Notes: a model not told the origin generated them from the letters alone. Positions 25,193 to 34,729 are shown, counted from the stretch's first letter. The stretch: 64,000 bases of DNA from JBEVOS01 sp044226655 (GCA_044226655.1 JBGAGO010000002.1:558001-622000); one strand, 5' to 3'. Program-made: numbers and translations.

Positions 25193-26481
25193 GCCTGCCG
25201 CCGACATTGTCGCTCTACCGCGCCGCTGCGCGCGCGGCCGCGCCGTTCGCGGGCCTTTACCTGCGCGCGCGCGCAAGCAGGGGCAAAGAAGATCCCGCGC
25301 GGCTCTCCGAGCGCTTCGGCGTGAGCGATCAGCCGCGTCCGAGCGGCAAACTCATCTGGCTGCACGGCGCGAGCGTGGGCGAAATGGGCGTGCTCACGCT
25401 GCTGCGCGCTGAATTGGCCAAGCGCGATCCCGCGCTCGATTTCCTGTTCACCACGGGCACGCGTACCTCCGCCGATCTGTTCGCACGCAACGCGCCGCCG
25501 AAATCGCGTCACGTCTATGCGCCGCTCGACACGCCCGGCGCGGTGGCGCGCTTCTTCGATCATTGGCGGCCCGATGCCGGCGTGCTGGTCGAAAGCGAAT
25601 TGTGGCCCAACCTTCTGCTGGACGCGGCGGCGCGCGCCATTCCGATGGCGCTGGTCAACGCCACGCTCAGCGCGGACACGCGTGAAGCCTGGCGCAAGCG
25701 GCCCGAGGCCGCGCGCGCCATCCTTTCGACGTTCAAAGTGATCGCCGCCGCCGAGGCGCCGAGCGCGTCGCTGCTGGCGGCGCTTTCGGGCAAGCCCGTC
25801 GAGGCGCTGGCCAATCTCAAATTCGCAGCGCCTGCCTTGCCGTGCGATGCGGGCGCGCTGGCGGCGCTCAAGGCCGAGATCGGCGCGCGGCCTCTATGGC
25901 TCGCGGCGAGCACGCATGAGGGTGAAGAAGACATTCTCATCGCGGCGCACCGCGACATCCGCCGCGAGCGGCCCGATGCGCTGCTCATCATCGCCCCACG
26001 CCATCCCGATCGCGGCGCGCGCATCGCGGCGCTGGCGGAAGATGCGCCGCAGCGATCGAAGGGCGAAGCGATCGGCGCGGCGCCGATCTATGTCGCCGAC
26101 ACGTTGGGCGAGCTTGGCCTGTTCTATGCCGCCGCGCCCGTGAGCTTCGTCGGCGGCTCGCTCTTGCCGAGTCTGGAAGGCCACAACCCGATCGAGCCGG
26201 CGCGGCTCGGCTCCGCCATTCTCTCGGGCCCGCACGTGACGAGCTTCGCGGACGCCTATGATGCGCTGAGCGCGGAAGGCGGCGCGCGCATCGTGGCGAC
26301 GGCGGGCGAAATCGCGGCCATGGTTTCGCACCTGCTGGGCGATGCGGCTGAGCGTGCGCGCCTCACCGAGGCCGCCGCGCGCGCCACCTCGCGCGGCGCC
26401 GATGCGCTCACGAAAACCGTCGATGCACTCGCGGCGCTGTTGCCGAAAACCCCTGCGCCGGTTCAGCATGCGTCCGCCTGA
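25189..26481 (+). CDS. waaA: 3-deoxy-D-manno-octulosonic acid transferase
   Basis: WaaA (KdtA) adds Kdo from CMP-Kdo to lipid IV-A at the inner membrane. The 430-residue GT-30 protein shows an N-terminal membrane anchor, WLHGASVGE near the start of the catalytic domain, LVESELWPNLL, and FVGGSLLPSLEGHNPIEPA in the second domain. The GTG start overlaps the upstream stop (GTGA), and the 3' end overlaps lpxK by 14 bases. An upstream reading in this frame crosses the acyltransferase gene and is not used. Confidence 0.95.
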   Translation: MSLPPTLSLYRAAARAAAPFAGLYLRARASRGKEDPARLSERFGVSDQPRPSGKLIWLHGASVGEMGVLTLLRAELAKRDPALDFLFTTGTRTSADLFARNAPPKSRHVYAPLDTPGAVARFFDHWRPDAGVLVESELWPNLLLDAAARAIPMALVNATLSADTREAWRKRPEAARAILSTFKVIAAAEAPSASLLAALSGKPVEALANLKFAAPALPCDAGALAALKAEIGARPLWLAASTHEGEEDILIAAHRDIRRERPDALLIIAPRHPDRGARIAALAEDAPQRSKGEAIGAAPIYVADTLGELGLFYAAAPVSFVGGSLLPSLEGHNPIEPARLGSAILSGPHVTSFADAYDALSAEGGARIVATAGEIAAMVSHLLGDAAERARLTEAAARATSRGADALTKTVDALAALLPKTPAPVQHASA

Positions 26482-27442
26482 GTTCTGGACAGGGCGCGCA
26501 ACGGGACGCGATTCCGCGCCGGTGCTGCAGGCTTTGCTGGCGCCCGTGTCATGGGCCTATGCCGGCGTCGTCGCGCAACGCGTGCGCGCCGCGCCGCGCT
26601 ATCGCGCGTCGTTCCCGGTGATCTGCATCGGCAATCTCACGCTCGGCGGCGCGGGCAAGACGCCGGTGACGCGCGCGCTGCGGGCCAAGCTCGGCGCCGG
26701 CGCGGCCGTGCTGCTGCGCGGCTATGGCGGGCGCGATGAGGGCGCGCGCGAAGCGAAGGCCGACGCGAGCGCCGCCGATGTCGGCGATGAAGCGCTGCTG
26801 CATGCGCGCGATGGGCTGACGATCGTCTCACGCGATCGCATCGCCGGCGCCAAATTGGCCGAAGAACGCGGCGCACGCGCGCTCCTGATGGATGACGGCT
26901 TTCAGAACACGCAGCTGGCCAAGGATGTGTCGCTGATCGTGATCGACGGGCAGGCTTTGTTTGGCAATGGCAAAGTGTTTCCCGCTGGCCCGCTGCGCGA
27001 ACCGTTGCAAGGCGGGCTCGCGCGCGCGGACGCGATCGTGCTGATCGGCGATCTGCCCGAGGACGCGCCGGCCGATCCGTTCGGCGCCAAACCCGTGCTG
27101 CGCGCGCATCTGGCGCCCCTGGCGCCGCCCCCGCCTGGCCCGCTGATCGCGTTCGCCGGCATCGCGCGGCCGCAGAAATTCTTCGACACGCTGAAGCAAG
27201 CTGGCGCCGATCTCAGCGAAACGGCGCCCTTCCCGGACCATCATGCGTTCGACGCCGGCGATCTCGATTGGCTGGGCAAGCTGGCGGCGGAGCGCGGCGC
27301 GCGGCTCATCACGACTGAAAAGGATTTCGTGCGTCTGCCGGCGGATTGGCGGGCGCGCGTGGCGGTTCTGCCGGTGGCGGCGCGCTTCGAAGATGAGGCC
27401 GCGCTCGATGCGCTGCTCGCGCCGATCAAGGCGAGGCTCTAG
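26468..27442 (+). CDS. lpxK: tetraacyldisaccharide 4'-kinase
   Basis: LpxK phosphorylates the 4' position of the lipid A disaccharide. The 324-residue protein has an N-terminal membrane-binding stretch, the P-loop GNLTLGGAGKTP, LLMDDGFQN (with the catalytic DD pair) and a late TTEKDFVRLP motif. Its start lies within the end of waaA, and lpxL begins two bases after its stop, so all three are coupled. Confidence 0.95.
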   Translation: MRPPEFWTGRATGRDSAPVLQALLAPVSWAYAGVVAQRVRAAPRYRASFPVICIGNLTLGGAGKTPVTRALRAKLGAGAAVLLRGYGGRDEGAREAKADASAADVGDEALLHARDGLTIVSRDRIAGAKLAEERGARALLMDDGFQNTQLAKDVSLIVIDGQALFGNGKVFPAGPLREPLQGGLARADAIVLIGDLPEDAPADPFGAKPVLRAHLAPLAPPPPGPLIAFAGIARPQKFFDTLKQAGADLSETAPFPDHHAFDAGDLDWLGKLAAERGARLITTEKDFVRLPADWRARVAVLPVAARFEDEAALDALLAPIKARL

Positions 27443-27444
27443 CC

Positions 27445-28356
27445 ATGGCCGTCGCAACCGAGATCACGCCCTATTATCGGCTCGAAGCGTTCGCGTTCGA
27501 TCTCTACCAGCGTCATTACGCGCGCATGGGCCTGGCGCGCGCCTCCGATGCCGGCGCGCGGCTGCTGCAAATCATCGGGCCCTTCTCGAGCGCCCAAAAA
27601 ACTGCGCAGCGCAATCTGCGCATGGCCTATCCGAACGAGAGCGAAAGCTGGCGCGCGGAGGTTCTCAAAGGCGTGTGGGCGGAGATCGGGCGCACGGCGG
27701 CGGAGATGCCGCACACGCACGAATTCACCTCACGGGGTGACAAAGCCAACATCGAGATCGGCGGGCGCGAGCATTTCGAAGCGGCGAAGGAGACGGGCGC
27801 AGTCTTCATCGCCGGTCACTTTTCGAATTGGGAGGCGGTGGGCGTCGGCATCGTCGAAATCGGGCTGACTTGCCATTTCACCTATCGCCCCGCGAACAAT
27901 CCGCTGATCGATCAGCGCATCCTGGCGACGCGTGAACGCTATGGCATCAGAATGCAGGCCGCGAAGGGCATTGAAGGCGGCATCGCCATCGCGCGCGCGC
28001 TGAAGGCCAAAGAGACCATCGCCGTGATGAACGACCAGAAATACAATGAAGGCCTAGCGGCGCCGATGTTCGGCTATGAATGCATGACGGCGGATGGGCC
28101 GACGCGGCTGGCGCTGCGCTATCGCAGGCCGCTCATCCCGCTGTCGCTGCGGCGTCTGGGCGGCGCGCGCTTCCGGCTAACGGCGCATCCGCCCATGCCG
28201 CTCAACTATGACGCGCCGGTCGCTGAAGAAGTCGCGGCGAGTGTGGCGCGTATCAATGCCTGGACCGAAGCGCGCGTGCGCGAGGCGCCGGAACAATGGT
28301 TCTGGGTGCACAGGCGCTGGCCGAAGGAAGCCTGGGCGAAGGCCGGCGTGCTGTGA
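27445..28356 (+). CDS. lpxL: lipid A lauroyl/myristoyl acyltransferase family protein
   Basis: A 303-residue HtrB/LpxL-family acyltransferase of the inner membrane. The HxxxxE site is HFSNWE near residue 128, and the late MNDQKYNEG region fits the family. It adds a secondary acyl chain to Kdo2-lipid A; whether it is LpxL-, LpxM- or long-chain LpxXL-like cannot be told. Last gene of the operon, followed by a hairpin-rich repeat. Confidence 0.9.
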   Translation: MAVATEITPYYRLEAFAFDLYQRHYARMGLARASDAGARLLQIIGPFSSAQKTAQRNLRMAYPNESESWRAEVLKGVWAEIGRTAAEMPHTHEFTSRGDKANIEIGGREHFEAAKETGAVFIAGHFSNWEAVGVGIVEIGLTCHFTYRPANNPLIDQRILATRERYGIRMQAAKGIEGGIAIARALKAKETIAVMNDQKYNEGLAAPMFGYECMTADGPTRLALRYRRPLIPLSLRRLGGARFRLTAHPPMPLNYDAPVAEEVAASVARINAWTEARVREAPEQWFWVHRRWPKEAWAKAGVL

Positions 28357-28362
28357 GGCCGT

Positions 28363-28476
28363 CCTTCTCCTCCCCCTGAAAGGGGGAGGCTGGGAGGGGG
28401 TGAGCAAACACGCGAAGGGTGGAGCATATGGCTCACCCCCTCCTGACCTCCCCCTTTCAGGGGGAGGAAAAGCGCT
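28363..28476. repeat. palindromic repeat, variant related to family 1
   Basis: Outer hairpins TCCCCCTGAAAGGGGGA and its mirror flank paired boxes GGGAGGGGGTGAGC / GCTCACCCCCTCC, so the design matches family 1 but the sequence differs. It fills the spacer between the convergent lpxL and M23 peptidase genes and may act as a two-way terminator. Confidence 0.85.
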
Positions 28477-28479
28477 GCT

Positions 28480-29445
28480 TTACGGCGCCGCTGCGCTCAC
28501 GCCGATCAGCTGCGCGCGCGCTTCCTGGAGCGCCGTCACCGCCACGCTGGGATCGAGATTGCGGTCGCGCCATTTGAGGCGCCAGCAGAGGTGCGGGCCG
28601 GTGGCGCGGCCTTGATGGCCGACGGCGCCGATGAGCTGGCCCTGCGTGACGCGATCGCCGACATGCACATCGAGCCGGCTCATGTGCAGATACATCGAGA
28701 TGAGGCCCTGGCCGTGATCGATGAACACGAGGCCGCCTTCGTAATGCATGTCAGGATTGGCGAAGGAGACGACGCCCGAAGCCGGCGCGTAGATCGGCGT
28801 GCCGTCGGGCGCGGCGATATCGACGCCGTAGTGCGGCGTGTTCGGCACGCCGTTGAGGATGCGCTGATTGCCCCAGGACGATGAGATTCGCCCGTTCGTC
28901 GGGATCACAAAACCGTCGAGCCAGCCTTCGACATCGGCGCGGCTGGCGAAGCCGACATTCTTCAAATCGCGCTCGCGCGCGATGCGGGCGAGGACCTCAG
29001 GATCGGTGGGCGTCACGGTCTGCGGCGGCAGGCCATCGACGCGCTGAATGGAGAATGTGCGCGGCGCGATCGTGAGCGCCTGCGCGACGGCATGGCCGCC
29101 GCTGCGCGCTTCGACATGGGTATCGCCCTCGGCGAAGCGATCGAAGCCGACGATGGTCCAGCCTTGCGCATCGGCGTGGCCGCGCGCCTGGCCATCGACG
29201 ACGATCTCGGCGCCCGGCAACGTGCGGCAGAGCGCGAGGCCGCCTTGCACGAGTTCGCCGACGCAGGTGAGCGACAGCGTCGTGGGCGCGGGCGGCGGGA
29301 CGGGAATGGCGATGACCGGCGGCTGCGCCACGGGCGGCGCTTCCGCGACCGGCGTTGCGGGCGCGGCCGGCGGGGTCTGCGGTTCAGCCGCGGCGCAGGC
29401 GCCCGCGAGCAAGGTCAGAGCGAAGAAAGCCGCGCGCATCTTCAT
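28480..29445 (-). CDS. M23 family metallopeptidase, exported
   Basis: A 321-residue envelope protein: signal peptide (residues 1-20, possible but imperfect lipobox around Cys17), Pro/Ala linker, then a LytM domain. HYGVD gives the first zinc ligands and TGPHLC the third-ligand region, where the usual H-x-H is H-x-C. The domain should cut peptidoglycan cross-links if zinc still binds; otherwise it may be an amidase activator. The start has GAGGAG upstream and overlaps the DUF2093 stop (ATGA). Last gene of xseA - DUF2093 - M23. Confidence 0.87.
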   Translation of the reverse strand: MKMRAAFFALTLLAGACAAAEPQTPPAAPATPVAEAPPVAQPPVIAIPVPPPAPTTLSLTCVGELVQGGLALCRTLPGAEIVVDGQARGHADAQGWTIVGFDRFAEGDTHVEARSGGHAVAQALTIAPRTFSIQRVDGLPPQTVTPTDPEVLARIARERDLKNVGFASRADVEGWLDGFVIPTNGRISSSWGNQRILNGVPNTPHYGVDIAAPDGTPIYAPASGVVSFANPDMHYEGGLVFIDHGQGLISMYLHMSRLDVHVGDRVTQGQLIGAVGHQGRATGPHLCWRLKWRDRNLDPSVAVTALQEARAQLIGVSAAAP

Positions 29446-29663
29446 CCTTGCTTCTCCTCGTTGACTTGCTTCCAGCGCGCCGTGGCTTCCGCCGGACCGC
29501 GATAGGCTTCCTGCAGATCGACGCTCCAATAGCGCAGCTCATCGAGCGGGATACGCGCGCCCGAGACGGCGCAGGTGACGTAATGCCCCTGACGCAGGAT
29601 CGTCAGTTCATTGTCGCCATAGCGGACGACGGCTTCAACGGAAGTGGGGCCGAGGGTGACCAT
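29442..29663 (-). CDS. DUF2093 domain-containing protein
   Basis: A 73-residue soluble protein with RQGHYVTCAVSGARIPLDELRYWSV split by short conserved blocks, typical of DUF2093. Function unknown; it regularly follows xseA in alphaproteobacteria. The single Cys in TCAVSG could bind metal with partners not present here. It begins 30 bases after the xseA stop. Confidence 0.9.
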   Translation of the reverse strand: MVTLGPTSVEAVVRYGDNELTILRQGHYVTCAVSGARIPLDELRYWSVDLQEAYRGPAEATARWKQVNEEKQG

Positions 29664-29693
29664 GAGCGATCCTACCGCGCCGGCGGCGCAGGT

Positions 29694-31121
29694 TCAAAAC
29701 AGCGAGCCTTGATCCTGCGGGGCCTTTTTGGGGCGCGCGCCGGCGGGTTTGGACGCGGCCTCCTCCTCGCCGCTAATTGTGGCGGGGGCCTGGCCGTCGG
29801 CGAATTGCAGCTGCACCCCATCGCCGGGCTTCAATTCGCCCGCGCCGCGCACCAGCGCGCCGTCCGGCCGCTGCACGATGGCGAAGCCGCGTTTGAGCAC
29901 GGCCTGATGCGACAGTGAATCCAGCACGCGGCCCGCCGCTGCGAGGGCGCGACCCCGCTCCTGCAGGCGCCGCGCCATCGCGGGCTGGAGGCGGTGTGCG
30001 ATGATGTCCAGGCGCTCGCCGCGGCGCGCCACGCTCTGACCCAGCGCTTCCGGGCGCAGGCGCGCGGCAATGCGGTCGAGCTTGGCTTGCGCGGCGCGCG
30101 CATTGGCGATCAGCGCCGCGCCCAACCGTTCGGAAGCGCGATCGAAACGCTGCTGCGCGATCTGGAAGAGGCTTTCCGGCCGCGGCAGGCGCGCGCCGGC
30201 GGCGCGCAATTCGGTGCGCCGACGATCAACGCCGCGCACCAGCCCGCCCGCAAGCCGGGCGCCTAAGGTCTCCACGCGCTCGATCAATTCGGCGCGCACG
30301 GGCACGGCCTTTTCAGCGGCGCCGGTCGGCGTCGGCGCGCGCAGATCGGACGCGAAATCGATCAGCGTCGTATCGGTCTCATGGCCGACGGCGGAGATGA
30401 GCGGGATGACGCTCTCGGCCGCGGCGCGCACCACGATCTCTTCATTGAACGCCCACAAATCCTCGATCGAGCCGCCGCCGCGCGCGACGATGAGCACGTC
30501 AGGGCGCGGCACGGCGCCGCCGGGCTTGATGGCGTTGAAGCCGCGGATCGCCGCCGCGATCTGGCCCGCCGCCTGCTCGCCCTGCACCAACACTGGCCAA
30601 AGCAGGACGCGGCGCGGAAAACGCTCGCTCAAGCGATGGAGGATGTCGCGGATGACGGCGCCCGTGGGCGAGGTGACGACGCCGATCACCGTCGGCAGAT
30701 AGGGGATGGGCTTTTTCCGCTCGGGCGCGAAGAGGCCCTCCTGCGCGAGGCGCTGCTTCAGCCGTTCGAGCTGGGCCAGGAGCGCGCCGACGCCGGCGGG
30801 CTCCATGCGCTCCGCGATCAGCTGATATTGCGAGCGGCCGGGATAGGTGGAGAGCTTGCCTTCGGCGACGACCTCCAGGCCCTCTTCGGGTTTGAATTTG
30901 AGCTGGGCGACATTGGTCTTCCACATCACGGTGGTGATGCTGGCGCTCTCATCCTTGAGATCGACGTAGAGATGGCCGCTCTTGGCGATCAGCACGCGAC
31001 CCATTTCGCCGCGCACGCGCACGCGGTCGAAATTGGTCTCCACAGTGCGCTTCACCGCGCTCGCGAGCTCGGAGACCGAGAGCTCCGGCAGGTTGGTGGT
31101 CGTGAGATTGGCTTCCGCCAT
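29694..31121 (-). CDS. xseA: exodeoxyribonuclease VII large subunit
   Basis: XseA is the catalytic subunit of the ssDNA exonuclease ExoVII. The 475-residue protein has an N-terminal OB fold, the conserved core PYLPTVIGVVTSPTGAVIRD, ARGGGSIEDLWAFN, ISAVGHETD and a long basic coiled coil in residues 260-400, ending in an OB-like tail. The start MAEANL is preferred over upstream readings, though no clear ribosome site is visible. Its small subunit XseB is not in this window. Confidence 0.95.
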   Translation of the reverse strand: MAEANLTTTNLPELSVSELASAVKRTVETNFDRVRVRGEMGRVLIAKSGHLYVDLKDESASITTVMWKTNVAQLKFKPEEGLEVVAEGKLSTYPGRSQYQLIAERMEPAGVGALLAQLERLKQRLAQEGLFAPERKKPIPYLPTVIGVVTSPTGAVIRDILHRLSERFPRRVLLWPVLVQGEQAAGQIAAAIRGFNAIKPGGAVPRPDVLIVARGGGSIEDLWAFNEEIVVRAAAESVIPLISAVGHETDTTLIDFASDLRAPTPTGAAEKAVPVRAELIERVETLGARLAGGLVRGVDRRRTELRAAGARLPRPESLFQIAQQRFDRASERLGAALIANARAAQAKLDRIAARLRPEALGQSVARRGERLDIIAHRLQPAMARRLQERGRALAAAGRVLDSLSHQAVLKRGFAIVQRPDGALVRGAGELKPGDGVQLQFADGQAPATISGEEEAASKPAGARPKKAPQDQGSLF

Positions 31122-31279
31122 GAATTCAAGACGTTCTGTATGACGCCGCGCCCATGGCGCAGACAGCGAATGTGAAATCTCTATAACCCGACTCGGCGCC
31201 CTCTTCTCCAGCCCCAAGCGCTGTGGTTAGTGGCGCCCGAGGGCGAAATTGGGGGCGGCGAAGCGCGGGGCTCGCACGC

Positions 31280-33418
31280 ATGGCATTCGACGCCAATGAT
31301 TTGACGCCGATTGAGATTTTCGTCGTCGATCGCACGCGCGACGGCGAGATCGCCGATTTCACGCCAATGATCGGCGCGGACGGCGTCAAGCCGCTGATCC
31401 GCGCCGGCTTCCTGCGCCGCCTTCTGCTGGGCCTCCATCCCGAATGGGTCGTGCGCATGCCGGGCGTGCGGGTGCGCGGCGCGCGGATCGAAGGCGCGCT
31501 CGATCTGGCCGATTGTTCGGGTGCGGGCGGCGCCGGGCTGCCGGCGCTTGAATTGCTGGCCTGCGACCTGCCCCTTCCAGTCGATTTTTCCCACGCGCGG
31601 CTGTCGCGCCTGTCGCTGCGCGACAGCGCGGTGAGCGAGGTGACGGCGCGGACCATCGTGATCGACGGGCCGCTCGATCTGCGCGGCGTGCATGCGGCGG
31701 CGGAGACGGCGTGGATCAACGCCGCCTCGTGCCGGATCGGCGGCGATCTCTTGGCCGACGGTGCGCAGCTGGCGGCGCCGGCGCCGCGGGCGGAAACCGA
31801 AAGCGGGCGACGCATCTACGCGTTGCGTCTGCGCAACGCCGTGATCGGCGGGGGCGTCTTCTTCGGCGACGGCTTCGAGGCGGACGGCGGCGTCAATCTC
31901 GATGGCGCGGCGATCGCCGGCGGGCTGAGTTTTCGCGGCGCGCGGCTGCGCGAAGGCGAGCGCGACGCGCTGCGCGCGCAGGGCGCACGCGTGCAAGGCG
32001 ATGTGAGCTTCGGCGGCGATGCGCATTTCTTCGGCCCCGTCGTGCTGGAAGGCGCAGAGATCGGCGGCGATGTCCGGCTCAAGGACGCGCGCTTCGAGAC
32101 GCCGGGACGCGCCGCGCTCGCGCTCGACACCGCCACCATCGCCGGCGCGCTGATCGGCGCGTGCAAGATCGATGGCCGGCTGGCGCTGCGCGGCGCGCAT
32201 ATCGGGCGCAATCTCGACCTGCGCGGCGCCGAACTGGTGAGCCCCGCGCCGCGCACAGGCGCGCCGCATGCGCTTGAGTTCGATCTGGCGCTCGACGCCA
32301 CCAATGCGCGGATCGGCGGCGGGCTCTTCCTGCAAGGCGCGCGCATCAAAGGCGAAGCGCTGCTCGCAGATGCGCGCGTGGAAGGCTATTGCGCATTCGG
32401 AGGCGGGCGTTTCCTCAATCCCGGCGGCTGGGCGATCCGCGCGCCGAATATTCGCATCGGCGGCAATCTCACGTTCAAGTCCGGCGGCGCCGATGATGGG
32501 CCGATCGCGACCAAGACGGTGATCGAAGGCGGCGCCAAATTCGATCGCGCGCGCATCGAAGGCGAAGCGACCTGGGACGGCCTGGAGCTGCGCGGCAAGA
32601 CCGAACGCAACGCGCCCTCGACGCTTTCTTTCGCCGACGCTGAAATCGGCCGCGCGCTGGCGGCGCGCAATCTCTCGGCGCAGCAGGCGCTGATCGATCT
32701 TACGGGCCTGCGCTGCGCGGCGCTGGAAGATGACCTCGCCAAAGGCTGGGGCATGGCGTCGACGCAGATCGCGCTCGACGGCTTTTCCTATGAGCGGATC
32801 GAATGTTCGCCCGACGATCTCAAATGGGCGGCGCGCACGCGTTGGCTGCGTACGCGCGCGCATCAGCGCTCGCCGCAGCCCTATGCGGCGCTGGCGCGTG
32901 TCTATGCGGCGATGGGCCGGCAGGACGATATGCGCCGTGCGCTTCGGGCCCAGCACGAAGCGCAGGCGCGCGCGGGCGCAGGCCTGACGCCGACGGGCGC
33001 GTTCTCCTGGCTGTTCGGCTTTCTCTCGGGCTACGGGCTTTCACCGACGCGCGCGGCGGCGACGCTATCGGCGTTTCTGCTGATCGGCATGGTGGGCGTC
33101 TTCGCCATGGATCAGCGCGGCGCGCTGGTGACGCCGCAAGGGCGCGCCTGCGCCGGCGCAGTGGAGCCCATCCTTTACGCCATCGACGTCGCGCTGCCGG
33201 TGATCGATCTCGGCCAAGAAAGCGCGTGCGCGCCGGGCCATGCGCAGGGCGCTGATTTGTTCGCAGGCATCGCCCTGCCGCGCCAACATTGGCGGATCGG
33301 CGAGGAGGTCGCGCTGTGGCGCTGGGGCCAGGCGCTTTACGCCATCCTGGGCGCCGTGCTCACCGCGCTCGCGATTTTGACCTTCTCCGGCGTGATGAAG
33401 CCCGGCAAGGACGATTAA
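31280..33418 (+). CDS. beta-helix (pentapeptide-like) membrane protein, unknown function, 712 aa
   Basis: Residues about 70-560 repeat short units such as RGARIEGALDL, RGAHIGRNLDL and NIRIGGNLTF, with polar-Gly-hydrophobic spacing, which predicts a long right-handed beta-helix like pentapeptide or bactofilin-type proteins. The C-terminal part has a helical linker with a TPR-like stretch (residues 545-585) and two membrane segments (about 595-612 and 682-702), so the helix is probably on the cytoplasmic side. No signal peptide. It stands alone between divergent xseA and purD. Function unknown; scaffold or DNA-mimic roles are guesses. Confidence 0.8.
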   Translation: MAFDANDLTPIEIFVVDRTRDGEIADFTPMIGADGVKPLIRAGFLRRLLLGLHPEWVVRMPGVRVRGARIEGALDLADCSGAGGAGLPALELLACDLPLPVDFSHARLSRLSLRDSAVSEVTARTIVIDGPLDLRGVHAAAETAWINAASCRIGGDLLADGAQLAAPAPRAETESGRRIYALRLRNAVIGGGVFFGDGFEADGGVNLDGAAIAGGLSFRGARLREGERDALRAQGARVQGDVSFGGDAHFFGPVVLEGAEIGGDVRLKDARFETPGRAALALDTATIAGALIGACKIDGRLALRGAHIGRNLDLRGAELVSPAPRTGAPHALEFDLALDATNARIGGGLFLQGARIKGEALLADARVEGYCAFGGGRFLNPGGWAIRAPNIRIGGNLTFKSGGADDGPIATKTVIEGGAKFDRARIEGEATWDGLELRGKTERNAPSTLSFADAEIGRALAARNLSAQQALIDLTGLRCAALEDDLAKGWGMASTQIALDGFSYERIECSPDDLKWAARTRWLRTRAHQRSPQPYAALARVYAAMGRQDDMRRALRAQHEAQARAGAGLTPTGAFSWLFGFLSGYGLSPTRAAATLSAFLLIGMVGVFAMDQRGALVTPQGRACAGAVEPILYAIDVALPVIDLGQESACAPGHAQGADLFAGIALPRQHWRIGEEVALWRWGQALYAILGAVLTALAILTFSGVMKPGKDD

Positions 33419-33448
33419 TTCGCGCGAAACCGCGCTATAGCGGTGCGC

Positions 33449-34729
33449 ATGAAGATTCTCCTCGTCGGCTCGGGCGGGCGCGAGCACGCTTTGGGCTGGA
33501 AGCTCGTGCAAAGCCCGCTGGTCACCGCGCTCATTTCGGCGCCGGGAAATCCAGGGCTCGCGACACTGGGGCGCTGCGTGCCCGTCAAGGCCGAGAATGT
33601 TCCGGAAATCGCGGCGCTGGCGGTGCGCGAACAGGCCGATCTCGTCGTTGTGGGGCCGGAAGGGCCGCTGGCGGCGGGCTTGGCCGATCGGCTGACGCAG
33701 CTCGGCGTGCCGGTGTTCGGCCCCACCCAGGCGGCGGCGGCGCTCGAATCCTCCAAGGCGTTCACGAAAGAGTTCATGAAGCGCAACGGCGTGCCCTGCG
33801 CCGACAGCCAAGTGTTCGACGACGCCATCCGCGCCAAAGGCTATCTCGCCGACCGCGAGCCGCCTTATGTGATCAAGGCCGATGGCTTGGCGGCGGGCAA
33901 AGGCGTCATCGTCGCGGAGACGCGGCGCGAGGCCGATGCGGCGATCGACGAAATTCTCTTCCTCAAGAAATTCGGCTCGGCGGGGCAACGCATCCTGATC
34001 GAGGATTTTCTGCCGGGCGAGGAAGCCAGCTTCTTTGCGCTCTGCGATGGCGAAACCGCGATCCCGTTTGGCAATGCGCAGGATCACAAGCGCGCCTTCG
34101 ATGGCGACAAAGGCCCCAACACGGGCGGCATGGGCGCCTATTCGCCGGCGCCCGTGTTCAATGAGGCGATCCAACGCGAGGTGATGGAAAGCGTCGTGCT
34201 GCCGACCGTGCGCGGCATGGCGGCGGAGGGGCGCCCGTTCAAAGGCGTGCTGTTCTGCGGCGTGATGGTGACGGCGGAAGGGCCGCGCATTTTCGAGTTC
34301 AACGTGCGTTTCGGCGATCCGGAATGCCAGACGCTGATGCGGCGGCTGAAATCCGATTTGGCGCCCGTGCTGCACGCGGTGGCGACGGGTACGCTCAAGA
34401 ATCTGCCGCCGCTCGAATGGGACAATCGGCCTGCGGTGACGATCGTGTGCGCGGCCAACGGCTATCCCGACGAGCCGCTGATGGGCTCGGTGATCCGCGG
34501 CCTGGCCGAAGCTTCGGCGATCGAGGGCGTCGAAATTTTCCACGCCGGCACCCGCCAAGATGAAGATGGCGTGCTGCGCGCGGCGGGCGGACGCGTGCTC
34601 AACATCACGGCCGTGGGCGCGGATCTGCGCGACGCCGTCACACGCGCTTACGAATCCGCGCGCGCGCTGGACTGGCCCGGCGGTTTCTGGCGCAGCGATA
34701 TCGGCTGGCGCGCCTTGGCGCAGGCATGA
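33449..34729 (+). CDS. purD: phosphoribosylamine-glycine ligase
   Basis: PurD makes GAR, the second step of purine synthesis. The 426-residue ATP-grasp protein has GSGGREHALGWKL at the start, GPEGPL, KADGLAAGKGV, the late FGDPECQ, and the C-terminal domain. The ATG is preferred over a GTG two codons earlier. TATAGC ends seven bases before the ATG, so the message may be leaderless. Its stop overlaps the DUF1697 start (ATGA). Confidence 0.96.
   Translation: MKILLVGSGGREHALGWKLVQSPLVTALISAPGNPGLATLGRCVPVKAENVPEIAALAVREQADLVVVGPEGPLAAGLADRLTQLGVPVFGPTQAAAALESSKAFTKEFMKRNGVPCADSQVFDDAIRAKGYLADREPPYVIKADGLAAGKGVIVAETRREADAAIDEILFLKKFGSAGQRILIEDFLPGEEASFFALCDGETAIPFGNAQDHKRAFDGDKGPNTGGMGAYSPAPVFNEAIQREVMESVVLPTVRGMAAEGRPFKGVLFCGVMVTAEGPRIFEFNVRFGDPECQTLMRRLKSDLAPVLHAVATGTLKNLPPLEWDNRPAVTIVCAANGYPDEPLMGSVIRGLAEASAIEGVEIFHAGTRQDEDGVLRAAGGRVLNITAVGADLRDAVTRAYESARALDWPGGFWRSDIGWRALAQA

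Noticed and set aside
33413..33431. TTAA-N7-GAAAC before purD as a CtrA box
   Set aside because: Two defined mismatches, overlaps the end of the upstream gene, no GANTC, and purD is not a cell-cycle gene. Probably chance.
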